From assembly GCA_963855995.1 (NCBI GenBank), contig OY979723.1, forward strand, positions 5,268,176 to 5,332,175: a stretch of DNA of 64,000 nt, given 5' to 3'. Each line of letters starts with the position of its first letter. Within the stretch, counting starts at the first letter, position 1. The DNA is from Muricea muricata (lineage: Eukaryota; Cnidaria; Anthozoa; Malacalcyonacea; Plexauridae). The translations under genes and the position numbers were made by a program. Shown in pieces: positions 9,867 through 22,160 of this stretch. The notes beneath the pieces were generated by a model. The model saw nothing but the letters and a program-made list of their open reading frames with translations. It had not been told where the DNA came from and searched no databases.

Positions 9867-10749
9867 GCTCAAATCACCAACTAAAAATTGCCGTCTTAAA
9901 TCGATCACGGCGACGTTTTAAAGCTTAAAATGGTGTTTTAAGTGCTGAAGTGCACGAGTTGAGCGCAATGATGTAATACAATCACGGACCTAAAAGAAAC
10001 CTTCTAAATGGAAATCGCAGAACTTAGCAAGTCGGGAATCATGTTTTCGGCGCTCAAACCATTGAGATGAGCGAAATAACATGTTGAAATGAGAAACCTA
10101 TAACTTGCTTGTTAACTGAAAAGAAACGGTCTTAGAACCATCAAAATCGCGTTTTAAGCGTTCTAGAAGCGATTTGAGCGTAAAAACATGCTCAAATCAC
10201 CAAATAAAAATTGCCGTCTTAAATCGATCACGGCGACGTTTTAGAGCTTAAAAGGGTGTTTTCAGTGCTGAAGTGAACGAGTTGAGCGCAATGATGTACT
10301 ACAATCACGGACCTAAAAGAGACCTTCTAAATGGAAATTGCAGAAGTTAGCAAGTCGGGAATCATGTTTTCGGCTTTCAAACCATCGAGATGAGCGAAAT
10401 AACATGTTGAAATGGGAAACCTATAACTTGCTTTTAAACTGAAAAGAAACGATGTTTGAACCATCAAAGTTGCGTTTTAAGCGTTCTAAAAGCGATTTGA
10501 GCGTAAAAACATGCTCAAATCGCTAACTAAAAATGGCCATCTTAAATTGATCACGGCGACGTTTTAGAGCTAAAATGGTGTTTTCAGTGCTGAAGTGAAC
10601 GAGTTGAGCGCAATGATGTACTACAATCACGGACCTAAAAGAGACCTTCTAAATGGAAATCGCAGAACTTAGCAAGTCGGGAATCATGTTTTCGGCGCTC
10701 AAACCATTGAGATGAGCGAAATAACATGTTGAAATGAGAAACCTATAAC

Positions 10750-11850
10750 TTGCTTTTAAACTGAAAAGAAACGATCTTAGAACCATCAAAGTTGCGTTTT
10801 AAGCGTTCTAGAAGCGATTTGAGCGTAAAAACATGCTCAAATCACTAACTAAAAATGGCCATCTTAAATTGATCACGGCGACGTTTTAGAGTTTAAAATG
10901 GTGTTTTCAGTGCTGAAGTGAACGAGTTGAGCGCAATGATGTACTAAAATCACGGACCTAAAAGAGACCTTCTAAATGGAAATCGCAGAACTTAGCAAGT
11001 CGGGAATCATGTTTTCGGCGCTCAAACCATTGAGATGAGCGAAATAACATGTTGAAATGAGAAACCTATAACTTGCTTTTAAACTGAAAAGAAACGATGT
11101 TAGAACCATCAAAGTTGCGTTTTAAGCGTTCTAGAAGCGATTTGAGCGTAAAAACATGCTCAAATCACTAACTAAAAATGGCCATCTTAAATTGAACACG
11201 GCGACGTTTTAGAGCTTAAAATGGTGTTTTCAGTCCTGAAGTGAACGAGTTGAGCGCAATGATGTACTACAATCACGGACCTAAAAGAGACCTTCTAAAT
11301 GGAAATCGCAGAACTTAGCAAGTCGGGAATCATGTTTTCGGCGCTCAAACCATTGAGATGAGCGAAATAACATGTTGAAATGAGAAACCTATAACTTGCT
11401 TGTAAACTGAAAAGAAACGATCTTAGAACCATCAAAATCGCGTTTTAAGCGTTCTAGAAGCGATTTGAGCGTAAAAACATGATCAAATCACCAAATAAAA
11501 ATTCCCGTCTTAAATCGATCACGGCGACGTTTTAGAGCTTAAAATGGTGTTTTCAGTGCTGAAGTGAACGAGTTGAGCGCAATGATGTACTACAATCACG
11601 GACCTAAAAGAGACCTTCTAAATGGAAATCGCAGAACTTAGCAAGTCGGGAATCATGTTTTCGGCGCTCAAACCATTGAGATGAGCGAAATAACATGTTG
11701 AAATTAGAAACCCATAAGTTGCTTGTAAACTGAAAAGAAACGGTCTTAGAACCATCAAAATCGCGTTTTAAGCGTTCTAGAAGCGATTTGAGCGTAAAAA
11801 CATGCTCAAATCACCAAATAAAAATTGCTGTCTTAAATCGATCACGGCGA
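10750..11850 (+). repeat. Irregular satellite monomers
   Basis: About 3.4 monomers of mixed classes. One carries the CATGATCAAATC change and AAATTCCCG (near 11,478-11,505), a class that becomes frequent after 40 kb. No higher-order period and no gene are seen. Confidence 0.8.
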
Positions 11851-13870
11851 CGTTTTAGAGCTTAAAATGGTGTTTTCAGTGCTGAAGTGAACGAGTTGAG
11901 CGCAATGATGTACTACAATCACGGACCTAAAAGAGACTTTCTAAATGGAAATCGCAGAACTTAGCAAGTCGGGAATCATGTTTTCGGCGCTCAAACCATT
12001 GAGATGAGCGAAATAACATGTTGAAATGAGAAACCTATAACTTGCTTGTAAACTGAAAGGAAACGGTCTTAGAACCATCAAAATCGCGTTTTAAGCGTTC
12101 TAGAAGCGATTTGAGCGTAAAAACATGCTCAAATCACCAAATAAAAATTGCCGTCTTAAATCGATCACGGCGACGTTTTAGAGTTTAAAATGGTGTTTTC
12201 AGTGCTGAAGTGAACGAGTTGAGCGCAATGATGTACTACAATCACGGACCTAAAAGAGACCTTCTAAATGGAAATCGCAGAACTTAGCAAGTCGGGAATT
12301 ATGTTTTCGGCGCTTAAACCATCGAGATGAGCGAAATAACATGTTGAAATGAGAAACCTATAACTTGCTTGTAAACTGAAAAGAAACGATCTTAGAACCA
12401 TCAAAATCGCGTTTTAAGCGTTCTAGAAGCGATTTGAGCGTAAAAACATGCTCAAATCACCAACTAAAAATTGCCGTCTTAAATCGATCACGGCGACGTT
12501 TTAGAGCTTAAAAGGGTGTTTTCAGTTCTGAAGTGAACGAGTTGAGCGCAATGATGTACTACAATCACGGACCTAAAAGAGACCTTCTAAATGGAAATTG
12601 CAGAAGTTAGCAAGTCGGGAATCATGTTTTCGGCTTTCAAACCATCGAGATGAGCGAAATAACATGTTGAAATGGGAAACCTATAACTTGCTTTTAAACT
12701 GAAAAGAAACGATCTTAGAACCATCAAAGTTGCGTTTTAAGCGTTCTAGAAGCGATTTGAGCGTAAAAACATGCTCAAATCACTAACTAAAAATGGCCAT
12801 CTTAAATTGATCACGGCGACGTTTTAGAGCTTAAAATGGTGTTTTCAGTGCTGAAGTGAACGAGTTGAGCGCAATGATGTACTACAATCACGGACCTAAA
12901 AGAGACTTTCTAAATGGAAATCGCAGAACTTAGCAAGTCGGGAATCATGTTTTCGGCGCTCAAACCATTGAGATGAGCGAAATAACATGTTGAAATGAGA
13001 AACCTATAACTTGCTTGTAAACTGAAAGGAAACGGTCTTAGAACCATCAAAATCGCGTTTTAAGCGTTCTAGAAGCGATTTGAGCGTAAAAACATGCTCA
13101 AATCACCAAATAAAAATTGCCGTCTTAAATCGATCACGGCGACGTTTTAGAGTTTAAAATGGTGTTTTCAGTGCTGAAGTGAACGAGTTGAGCGCAATGA
13201 TGTACTACAATCACGGACCTAAAAGAGACCTTCTAAATGGAAATCGCAGAACTTAGCAAGTCGGGAATTATGTTTTCGGCGCTTAAACCATCGAGATGAG
13301 CGAAATAACATGTTGAAATGAGAAACCTATAACTTGCTTGTAAACTGAAAAGAAACGATCTTAGAACCATCAAAATCGCGTTTTAAGCGTTCTAGAAGCG
13401 ATTTGAGCGTAAAAACATGCTCAAATCACCAACTAAAAATTGCCGTCTTAAATCGATCACGGCGACGTTTTAGAGCTTAAAAGGGTGTTTTCAGTTCTGA
13501 AGTGAACGAGTTGAGCGCAATGATGTACTACAATCACGGACCTAAAAGAGACCTTCTAAATGGAAATTGCAGAAGTTAGCAAGTCGGGAATCATGTTTTC
13601 GGCTTTCAAACCATCGAGATGAGCGAAATAACATGTTGAAATGGGAAACCTATAACTTGCTTTTAAACTGAAAAGAAACGATCTTAGAACCATCAAAGTT
13701 GCGTTTTAAGCGTTCTAGAAGCGATTTGAGCGTAAAAACATGCTCAAATCACTAACTAAAAATGGCCATCTTAAATTGATCACGGCGACGTTTTAGAGCT
13801 TAAAATGGTGTTTTCAGTGCTGAAGTGAACGAGTTGAGCGCAATGATGTACTACAATCACGGACCTAAAA
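11850..13870 (+). repeat. Trimer HOR, 969-bp period, two copies
   Basis: Three-monomer unit repeated once. Shared private variants 969 bp apart: AAGAGACTTT (11,931 and 12,900), CTGAAAGGAAACGG (near 12,053 and 13,022), GGGAATTATG (near 12,294 and 13,263) and TTCAGTTCTG (12,521 and 13,490). The module order is a class ending GCGCTTAAACCATCG, then a class with AAAAGGGTG and GCAGAAGTT, then a class with GGGAAACC and AATGGCCATC. This three-class order recurs at several places farther right. Confidence 0.85.
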
Positions 13871-16800
13871 GAGACCTTCTAAATGGAAATCGCAGAACTT
13901 AGCAAGTCGGGAATCATGTTTTCGGCGCTCAAACCATTGAGATGAGCGAAATAACATGTTGAAATGAGAAACCTATAACTTGCTTGTAAACTGAAAAGAA
14001 ACGATCTTAGAACCATCAAAATCACGTTTTAAGCGTTCTAGAAGCGATTTGAGCGTAAAAAAATGCTCAAATCACCAACTAAAAATTGCCGTCTTAAATC
14101 GATCACGGCGACGTTTTAGAGCTTAAAATAGTGTTTTCAGTGCTGAAGTGAACGAGTAGAGCGGAATGATGTACTGCAATAACGGACCTAAAAGAGACCT
14201 TCTAAATGGAAATTGCAGAACTTAGCAAGTCGGGAATCATGTTTTCGGCGTTCAAACCATCGAGATGAGCGAAATAACATGTTGAAATGAGAAACCTATA
14301 ACTTGCTTGTAAACTGAAAAGAAACGATCTTAGAGCCATCAAAATCGCGTTTTAAGTGTTCTAGAAGCGATTTGAGCGTAAAAACGTGCTCAAATCACCA
14401 ACTAATAATTGCCGTTTTAAATCGATCACGGCGACGTTTTAGAGCTTAAAATGGTGTTTTAAGTGCTGAAGTGAACAAGTTGAGCGCAATGATGTAATAC
14501 AATCACCGACCTAAAAGAAACCTTCTAAATGGAAATCGCAGAACTTAGCAAGTCGGGAATCATGTTTTCGGCGCTCAAAACATTGAGATGAGCGAAATAA
14601 CATGTTGAAATGAGAAACCTATAAGTTGCTTGTAAACTGAAAAGAAACGGTCTTAGAACTATCAAAATCGCGTTTTAAGCGTTCTAGAAGCGATTTGAGC
14701 GTAAAAACATGCTCAAAACACCAACTAAAAATTGCCGTCTGAAATCGATCACGGCGACTTTTGGAGCTTAAAATAGTGTTTTCAGTGCTGAAGTGAACGA
14801 GTTGAGCGCAATGATGTACTACAATCACGGACCTAAAAGAGACCTTCTAAATGGAAATCGCAGAACTTAGCAAGTCGGGAATCATGTTTTCGGCGCTCAA
14901 GCCATTGAGATGAGCGAAATAACATGTTGAAATGAGAAACCTATAACTTGCTTGTAAACTGAAAAGAAACGATCTTAGAACCATCAAAATCGCGTTTTAA
15001 GCGTTCTAGAAGCGATTTGAGCGTAAAAACATGCTCAAATCACCAAATAAAAATTGCCGTCTTAAATCGATCACGGCGACGTTTTAGAGCTTAAAATGGT
15101 GTTTTCAGTGCTTAAGTGAACGAGTTGAGCGCAATGATGTACTAAAATCACGGACCTAAAAGAGACCATCTAAATGGAAATCGCAGAACTTAGCAAGTCG
15201 GGAATCATGTTTTCGGCGCTCAAACCATTGAGATGAGCGAAATAACATGTTGAAATGAGAAACCCATAAGTTGCTTTTAAACTGAAAGGAAATGGTCTTA
15301 GAACCATCAAAATCGCGTTTTAAGCGTTCTAGAAGCGATTTGAGCGTAAAAACATGCTCAAATCACCAAATAAAAATTGCCGTCTTAAATCGATCACGGC
15401 GACGTTTTAGAGCTTAAAATGGTGTTTTCAGTGCTCAAGTGAACGAGTTGAGCGCAATGATGTACTACAATCACGGACCTAAAAGAGACCTTCTAAATGG
15501 AAATCGCAGAACTTAGCAAGTCGGGAATTATGTTTTCGGCGCTTAAACCATCGAGATGAGCGAAATAACATGTTGAAATGAGAAACCTATAACTTGCTTG
15601 TAAACTGAAAAGAAACGATCTTAGAACCATCAAAATCGCGTTTTAAGCGTTCTAGAAGCGATTTGAGCGTAAAAACATACTCAAATCACCAACTAAAAAT
15701 TGCCGTCTTAAATCGATCACGGCGACGTTTTAGAGCTTAAAAGGGTGTTTTCAGTGCTGAAGTGAACGAGTTGAGCGCAATGATGTACTACAATCACGGA
15801 CCTAAAAGAGACCTTCTAAATGGAAATTGCAGAAGTTAGCAAGTCGGGAATCATGTTTTCGGCTTTCAAACCATCGAGATGAGCGAAATAACATGTTGAA
15901 ATGGGAAACCTATAACTTGCTTTTAAACTGAAAAGAAACGATGTTAGAACCATCAAAGTTGCGTTTTAAGCGTTCTAGAAGCGATTTGAGCGTAAAAACA
16001 TGCTCAAATCACTAACTAAAAATGGCCATCTTAAATTGATCACGGCGACGTTTTAGAGCTTAAAATGGTGTTTTCAGTGCTGAAGTGAACGAGTTGAGCG
16101 CAATGATGTACTACAATCACGGACCTAAAAGAGACCTTCTAAATGGAAATCGAAGAACTTAGCAAGTCGGGAATCATGTTTTCGGCGCTCAAACCATTGA
16201 GATGAGCGAAATAACATGTTGAAATGAGAAACCTATAACTTGCTTGTAAACTGAAAAGAAACGATCTTAGAACCATCAAAATCGCGTTTTAAGCGTTCTA
16301 GAAGCGATTTGAGCGTAAAAACATGATCAAATCACCAAATAAAAATTCCCGTCTTAAATCGATCACGGCGACGTTTTAGAGCTTAAAATGGTGTTTTCAG
16401 TGCTGAAGTGAACGAGTTGAGCGCAATGATGTACTACAATCACGGACCTAAAAGAGACCTTCTAAATGGAAATCGCAGAAATTAGCAAGTCGGGAATCAT
16501 GTTTTCGGCGCTCAAACCATTGAGATGAGCGAAATAACATGTTGAAATGAGAAACCCATAAGTTGCTTGTAAACTGAAAGGAAACGGTCTTAGAACCATC
16601 AAAATCGCGTTTTAAGCGTTCTAGAAGCGATTTGAGCGTAAAAACATGCTCAAGTCACCAAATAAAAATTGCCGTCTTAAATCGATCACGGCGACGTTTT
16701 AGAGCTTAAAATGGTGTTTTCAGTGCTGAAGTGAACGAGTTGAGCGCAATGATGTACTACAATCACGGACCTAAAAGAGACCTTCTAAATGGAAATCGCA

Positions 16801-17410
16801 GAACTTAGCAAGTCGGGAATCATGTTTTCGGCGCTCAAACCATTGAGATGAGCGAAATAACATGTTGAAATGAGAAACCTAGAACTTGCTTGTAAACTGA
16901 AAAGAAACGATCTTAGAACCATCAAAATCGCGTTTTAAGCGTTCTAGAAGCAATTTGAGCGTAAAAACATGCTCAAATCACCAACTAAAAATTGCCGTCT
17001 TAAATCGATCACGGCGACGTTTTAGAGCTTAAAAGGGTGTTTTCAGTGCTGAAGTGAACGAGTTGAGCGCAATGATGTACTACAATCACGGACCTAAAAG
17101 AGACCTTCTAAATGGAAATTGCAGAAGTTAGCAAGTCGGGAATCATGTTTTCGGCTTTCAAACCATCGAGATGAGCGAAATAACATGTTGAAATGGGAAA
17201 CCTATAACTTGCTTTTAAACTGAAAAGAAACGATCTTAGAACCATCAAAGTTGCGTTTTAAGCGTTCTAGAAGCGATTTGAGCGTAAAAACATGCTCAAA
17301 TCACTAACTAAAAATGGCCGTCTTAAATCGATCACGGCGACGTTTTAGAGGTTAAAATGATGTTTTCAGTGCTGAAGTGAACGAGTTGAGCGCAATGATG
17401 TACTAAAATC
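13870..17410 (+). repeat. Irregular satellite monomers
   Basis: About eleven monomers in mixed order with no exact local period. The first short-ORF monomer lies near 14,590-14,900. The stretch near 15,100-15,300 carries CAGTGCTTAAGTG and GAAATGGTC, a linked pair of variants seen again near 25.4, 29.3 and 39.6 kb. These are therefore pieces of a block shared with the middle of the array. No gene is seen. Confidence 0.8.
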
Positions 17411-18810
17411 ACGGACCTAAAAGAGACCTTCTAAATGGAAATCGCAGAACTTAGCAAGTCGGGAATCATGTTTTCGGCGCTCAAACCATTGAGATGAGCG
17501 AAATAACATGTTGAAATGAGAAACCCATAAGTTGCTTGTAAACTGAAAGGAAACGGTCTTAGAACCATCAAAATCGCGTTTTAAGCGTTCTAGAAGCGAT
17601 TTGAGCGTAAAAACATGCTCAAATCACCAAATAAAAATATCCGTCTTAAATCGATCACGGCGACGTTTTAGAGCTTAAAATGGTGTTTTCAGTGCTGAAG
17701 TGAACGAGTTGAGCGCAATGATGTACTACAATCACGGACCTAAAAGAGACCTTCTAAATGGAAATCGCAGAACTTAGCAAGTCGGGAATTATGTTTTCGG
17801 CCCTTAAACCATCGAGATGAGCGAAATAACATGTTGAAATGAGAAACCTATAACTTGCTTGTAAACTGAAAAGAAACGATCTTAGAACCATCAAAATCGC
17901 GTTTTAAGCGTTCTAGAAGCGATTTGAGCGTAAAAACATGCTAAAATCACCAACTAAAAATTGCCGTCTTAAATCGATCACGGCGACGTTTTAGAGCTTA
18001 AAATGGTGTTTTCAGTGCTGAAGTGAACGAGTTGAGCGCAATGATGTACTACAATCACGGACCTAAAAGAGACCTTCTAAATGGAAATCGCAGAACTTAG
18101 CAAGTCGGGAATCATGTTTTCGGCGCTCAAACCATTGAGATGAGCGAAATAACATGTTGAAATGAGAAACCCATAAGTTGCTTGTAAACTGAAAGGAAAC
18201 GGTCTTAGAACCATCAAAATCGCGTTTTAAGCGTTCTAGAAGCGATTTGAGCGTAAAAACATGCTCAAATCACCAAATAAAAATATCCGTCTTAAATCGA
18301 TCACGGCGACGTTTTAGAGCTTAAAATGGTGTTTTCAGTGCTGAAGTGAACGAGTTGAGCGCAATGATGTACTACAATCACGGACCTAAAAGAGACCTTC
18401 TAAATGGAAATCGCAGAACTTAGCAAGTCGGGAATTATGTTTTCGGCGCTTAAACCATCGAGATGAGCGAAATAACATGTTGAAATGAGAAACCTATAAC
18501 TTGCTTGTAAACTGAAAAGAAACGATCTTAGAACTATCAAAATCGCGTTTTAAGCGTTCTAGAAGCGATTTGAGCGTAAAAACATGCTAAAATGACCAAC
18601 TAAAAATTGCCGTCTTAAATCGATCACGGCGACGTTTTAGAGCTTAAAATGGTGTTTTCAGTGCTGAAGTGAACGAGTTGAGCGCAATGATGTACTACAA
18701 TCACGGACCTAAAAGAGACCTTCTAAATGGAAATCGCAGAACTTAGCAAGTCGGGAATCATGTTTTCGGCGCTCAAACCATTGAGATGAGCGAAATAACA
18801 TGTTGAAATG
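17410..18810 (+). repeat. Dimer HOR, 646-bp period
   Basis: Two copies of a two-monomer unit. AATAAAAATATCCG (17,630 and 18,276) and CATGCTAAAAT (near 17,937 and 18,583) recur at 646 bp. Single differences (GGCCCTTAAACC near 17,800; AATGACC near 18,592) mark later mutation in one copy. Confidence 0.82.
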
Positions 18811-21800
18811 AGAAACCTATAAGTTGCTTGTAAACTGAAAAGAAACGGTCTTAGAACCATCAAAATCGCGTTTTAAGCGTTCTAGAAGCGACTTGAGCGT
18901 AAAAACATGCTCAAATCACCAAATAAAAATTGCCGTCTTAAATCGATCACGGCGACGTTTTAGAGCTTAAAATGGTGTTTTCAGTGCTGAAGTGAACGAG
19001 TTGAGCGCAATGATGTACTACAATCACGGACCTAAAAGAGACCTTCTAAATGGAAATCGCAGAACTTAGCAAGTCGGGAATCATGTTTTCGGCGCTCAAA
19101 CCATTGAGATGAGAGAAATAACATGTTGAAATGAGAAACCGATAAGTTGCTTGTAAACTGAAAAGAAACGGTCTTAGAACTATCAAAATCGCGTTTTAAG
19201 CGTTCTAGAAGCGATTTGAGCGTAAAAACATGCTCAAAACACCAACTAAAAATTGCCGTCTGAAATCGATCACGGCGACTTTTGGAGCTTAAAATAGTGT
19301 TTTCAGTGCTGAAGTGAACGAGTTGAGCGCAATGATGTACTACAATCACGGACCTAAAAGAGACCTTCTAAATGGAAATCGCAGAACTTAGCAAGTCGGG
19401 AATCATGTTTTCGGCGCTCAAAACATTGAGATGAGCGAAATAACATGTTGAAATGAGAAACCTATAAGTTGCTTGTAAACTGAAAAGAAACGGTCTTAGA
19501 ACCATCAAAATCGCGTTTTAAGCGTTCTAGAAGCGATTTGAGCGTAAAAACATGCTCAAATCACCAAATAAAAATTGCCGTCTTAAATCGATCACGGCGA
19601 CGTTTTAGAGCTTAAAATGGTGTTTTCAGTGCTGAAGTGAACGAGTTGAGCGCAATGATGTACTACAATCACGGACCTAAAAGAGACCTTCTAAATGGAA
19701 ATCGCAGAACTTAGCAAGTCGGGAATCATGTTTTCGGCGCTCAAACCATTGAGATGAGCGAAATAACATGTTGAAATGAGAAACCGATAAGTTGCTTGTA
19801 AACTGAAAAGAAACGGTCTTAGAACTATCAAAATCGCGTTTTAAGCGTTCTAGAAGCGATTTGAGCGTAAAAACATGCTCAAAACACCAACTAAAAATTG
19901 CCGTCTGAAATCGATCACGGCGACTTTTGGAGCTTAAAATAGTGTTTTCAGTGCTGAAGTGAACGAGTTGAGCGCAATGATGTACTACAATCACGGACCT
20001 AAAAGAGACCTTCTAAATGGAAATCGCAGAACTTAGCAAGTCGGGAATCATGGTTTCGGCGCTCAAACCATTGAGATGAGCGAAATAACATGTTGAAATG
20101 AGAAACCTATAACTTGCTTGCAAACTGAAAAGAAACGATCTTAGAACCATCAAAATCGCGTTTTAAGCGTTCTAGAAGCGATTTGAGCGTAAAAACGTGC
20201 TCAAATCACCAACTAATAATTGCCGTCTTAAATCGATCACGGCGACGTTTTAGAGCTTAAAATGGTGTTTTAAGTGCTGAAGTGAACGAGTTGAGCGCAA
20301 TGATGTACTACAATCACGGACCTAAAAGAGACCTTCTAAATGGAAATCGCAGAACTTAGCAAGTCGGGAATCATGTTTTCGGCGCTCAAAACATTGAGAT
20401 GAGCGAAATAACATGTTGAAATGAGAAACCTATAAGTTGCTTGTAAACTGAAAAGAAACGGTCTTAGAACCATCAAAATCGCGTTTTAAGCGTTCTAGAA
20501 GCGATTTGAGCGTAAAAACATGCTCAAATCACCAAATAAAAATTGCCGTCTTAAATCGATCACGGCGACGTTTTAGAGCTTAAAATGGTGTTTTCAGTGC
20601 TGAAGTGAACGAGTTGAGCGCAATGATGTACTACAATCACGGACCTAAAAGAGACCTTCTAAATGGAAATCGCAGAACTTAGCAAGTCGGGAATCATGTT
20701 TTCGGCGCTAAAACCATTGAGATGAGAGAAATAACATGTTGAAATGAGAAACCGATAAGTTGCTTGTAAACTGAAAAGAAACGGTCTTAGAACTATCAAA
20801 ATCGCGTTTTAAGCGTTCTAGAAGCGATTTGAGCGTAAAAACATGCTCAAAACACCAACTAAAAATTGCCGTCTGAAATCGATCACGGCGACTTTTGGAG
20901 CTTAAAATAGTGTTTTCAGTGCTGAAGTGAACGAGTTGAGCGCAATGATGTACTACAATCACGGACCTAAAAGAGACCTTCTAAATGGAAATCGCAGAAC
21001 TTAGCAAGTCATGAATCATGTTTTCGGCGCTCAAAACATTGAGATGAGCGAAATAACATGTTGAAATGAGAAACCTATAAGTTGCTTGTAAACTGAAAAG
21101 AAACGGTCTTAGAACCATCAAAATCGCGTTTTAAGCGTTCTAGAAGCGATTTGAGCGTAAAAACATGCTCAAATCACCAAATAAAAATTGCCGTCTTAAA
21201 TCGATCACGGCGACGTTTTAGAGCTTAAAATGGTGTTTTCAGTGCTGAAGTGAACGAGTTGAGCGCAATGATGTACTACAATCACGGACCTAAAAGAGAC
21301 CTTCTAAATGGAAATGGCAGAACTTAGCAAGTCGGGAATCATGTTTTCGGCGCTCAAACCATTGAGATGAGCGAAATAACATGTTGAAATGAGAAACCGG
21401 TAAGTTGCTTGTAAATTTAAAAGAAACGGTCTTAGAACTATCAAAATCGCGTTTTAAGCGTTCTAGAAGCGATTTGAGCGTAAAAACATGCTCAAAACAC
21501 CAACTAAAAATTGCCGTCTGAAATCGATCACGGCGACTTTTGGAGCTTAAAATAGTGTTTTCAGTGCTGAAGTGAACGAGTTGAGCGCAATGATGTACTA
21601 CAATCACGGACCTAAAAGAGACCTTCTAAATGGAAATCGCAGAACTTAGCAAGTCGGGAATCATGTTTTCGGCGCTCAAACCATTGAGATGAGCGAAATA
21701 ACATGTTGAAATGAGAAACCGATAAGTTGCTTGTAAACTGAAAAGAAACGGTCTTAGAACTATCAAAATCGCGTTTTAAGCGTTCTAGAAGCGATTTGAG

Positions 21801-22160
21801 CGTAAAAACATGCTCAAAACACCAACTAAAAATTGCCGTCTGAAATCGATCACGGCGACTTTTGGAGCTTAAAATAGTGTTTTCAGTGCTGAAGTGAACG
21901 AGTTGAGCGCAATGATGTACTACAATCACGGACCTAAAAGAGACCTTCTAAATGGAAATCGCAGAACTTAGCAAGTCGGGAATCATGTTTTCGGCGCTCA
22001 AACCATTGAGATGAGCGAAATAACATGTTGAAATGAGAAACCCATAAGTTGCTTGTAAACTGAAAGGAAACGGTCTTAGAAGCATCAAAATCGCGTTTTA
22101 AGCGTTCTAGAAGCGATTTGAGCGTAAAAACATGCTCAAATAAACAAATAAAAATTGCCG
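18810..22160 (+). repeat. Block rich in the 322-bp monomer subfamily
   Basis: Monomers of the 322-bp class (GTCTGAAATCG, GACTTTTGGAG, AAAATAGTG, CTCAAAACACC) alternate with a class having CAAAACATTG then CCTATAAG. The 322-bp class lies near 19.1, 19.75, 20.7, 21.36 and 21.68 kb, the last two directly in tandem. One bp is missing relative to other monomers (GACTTTTGG for GACGTTTTAG), which explains spacings of 322 and 645. A rare GATGAGAGAAAT change is shared near 19,108 and 20,721. The class is open in one minus-strand frame for up to 105 codons. I treat that as chance. Confidence 0.82.

Larger units (their letters stand above)
8470..10750 (+). repeat. Second insert-bearing trimer HOR, 1,060-bp period
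   Basis: Two copies of a trimer carrying the 107-bp insert (8700 and 9760). Shared rare variants at the same step include the 1-bp deletion TTTTAGAGCTAAAATGG (near 9,507 and 10,567), GTTTTAAAGCTT, TTTTAAGTGCTGAAGTGCACG and TGATGTAATACAATC. Flanks downstream of the insert differ from those of the 2-3 kb pair. The two pairs therefore diverged before, or were reassorted after, the local duplications. Confidence 0.82.
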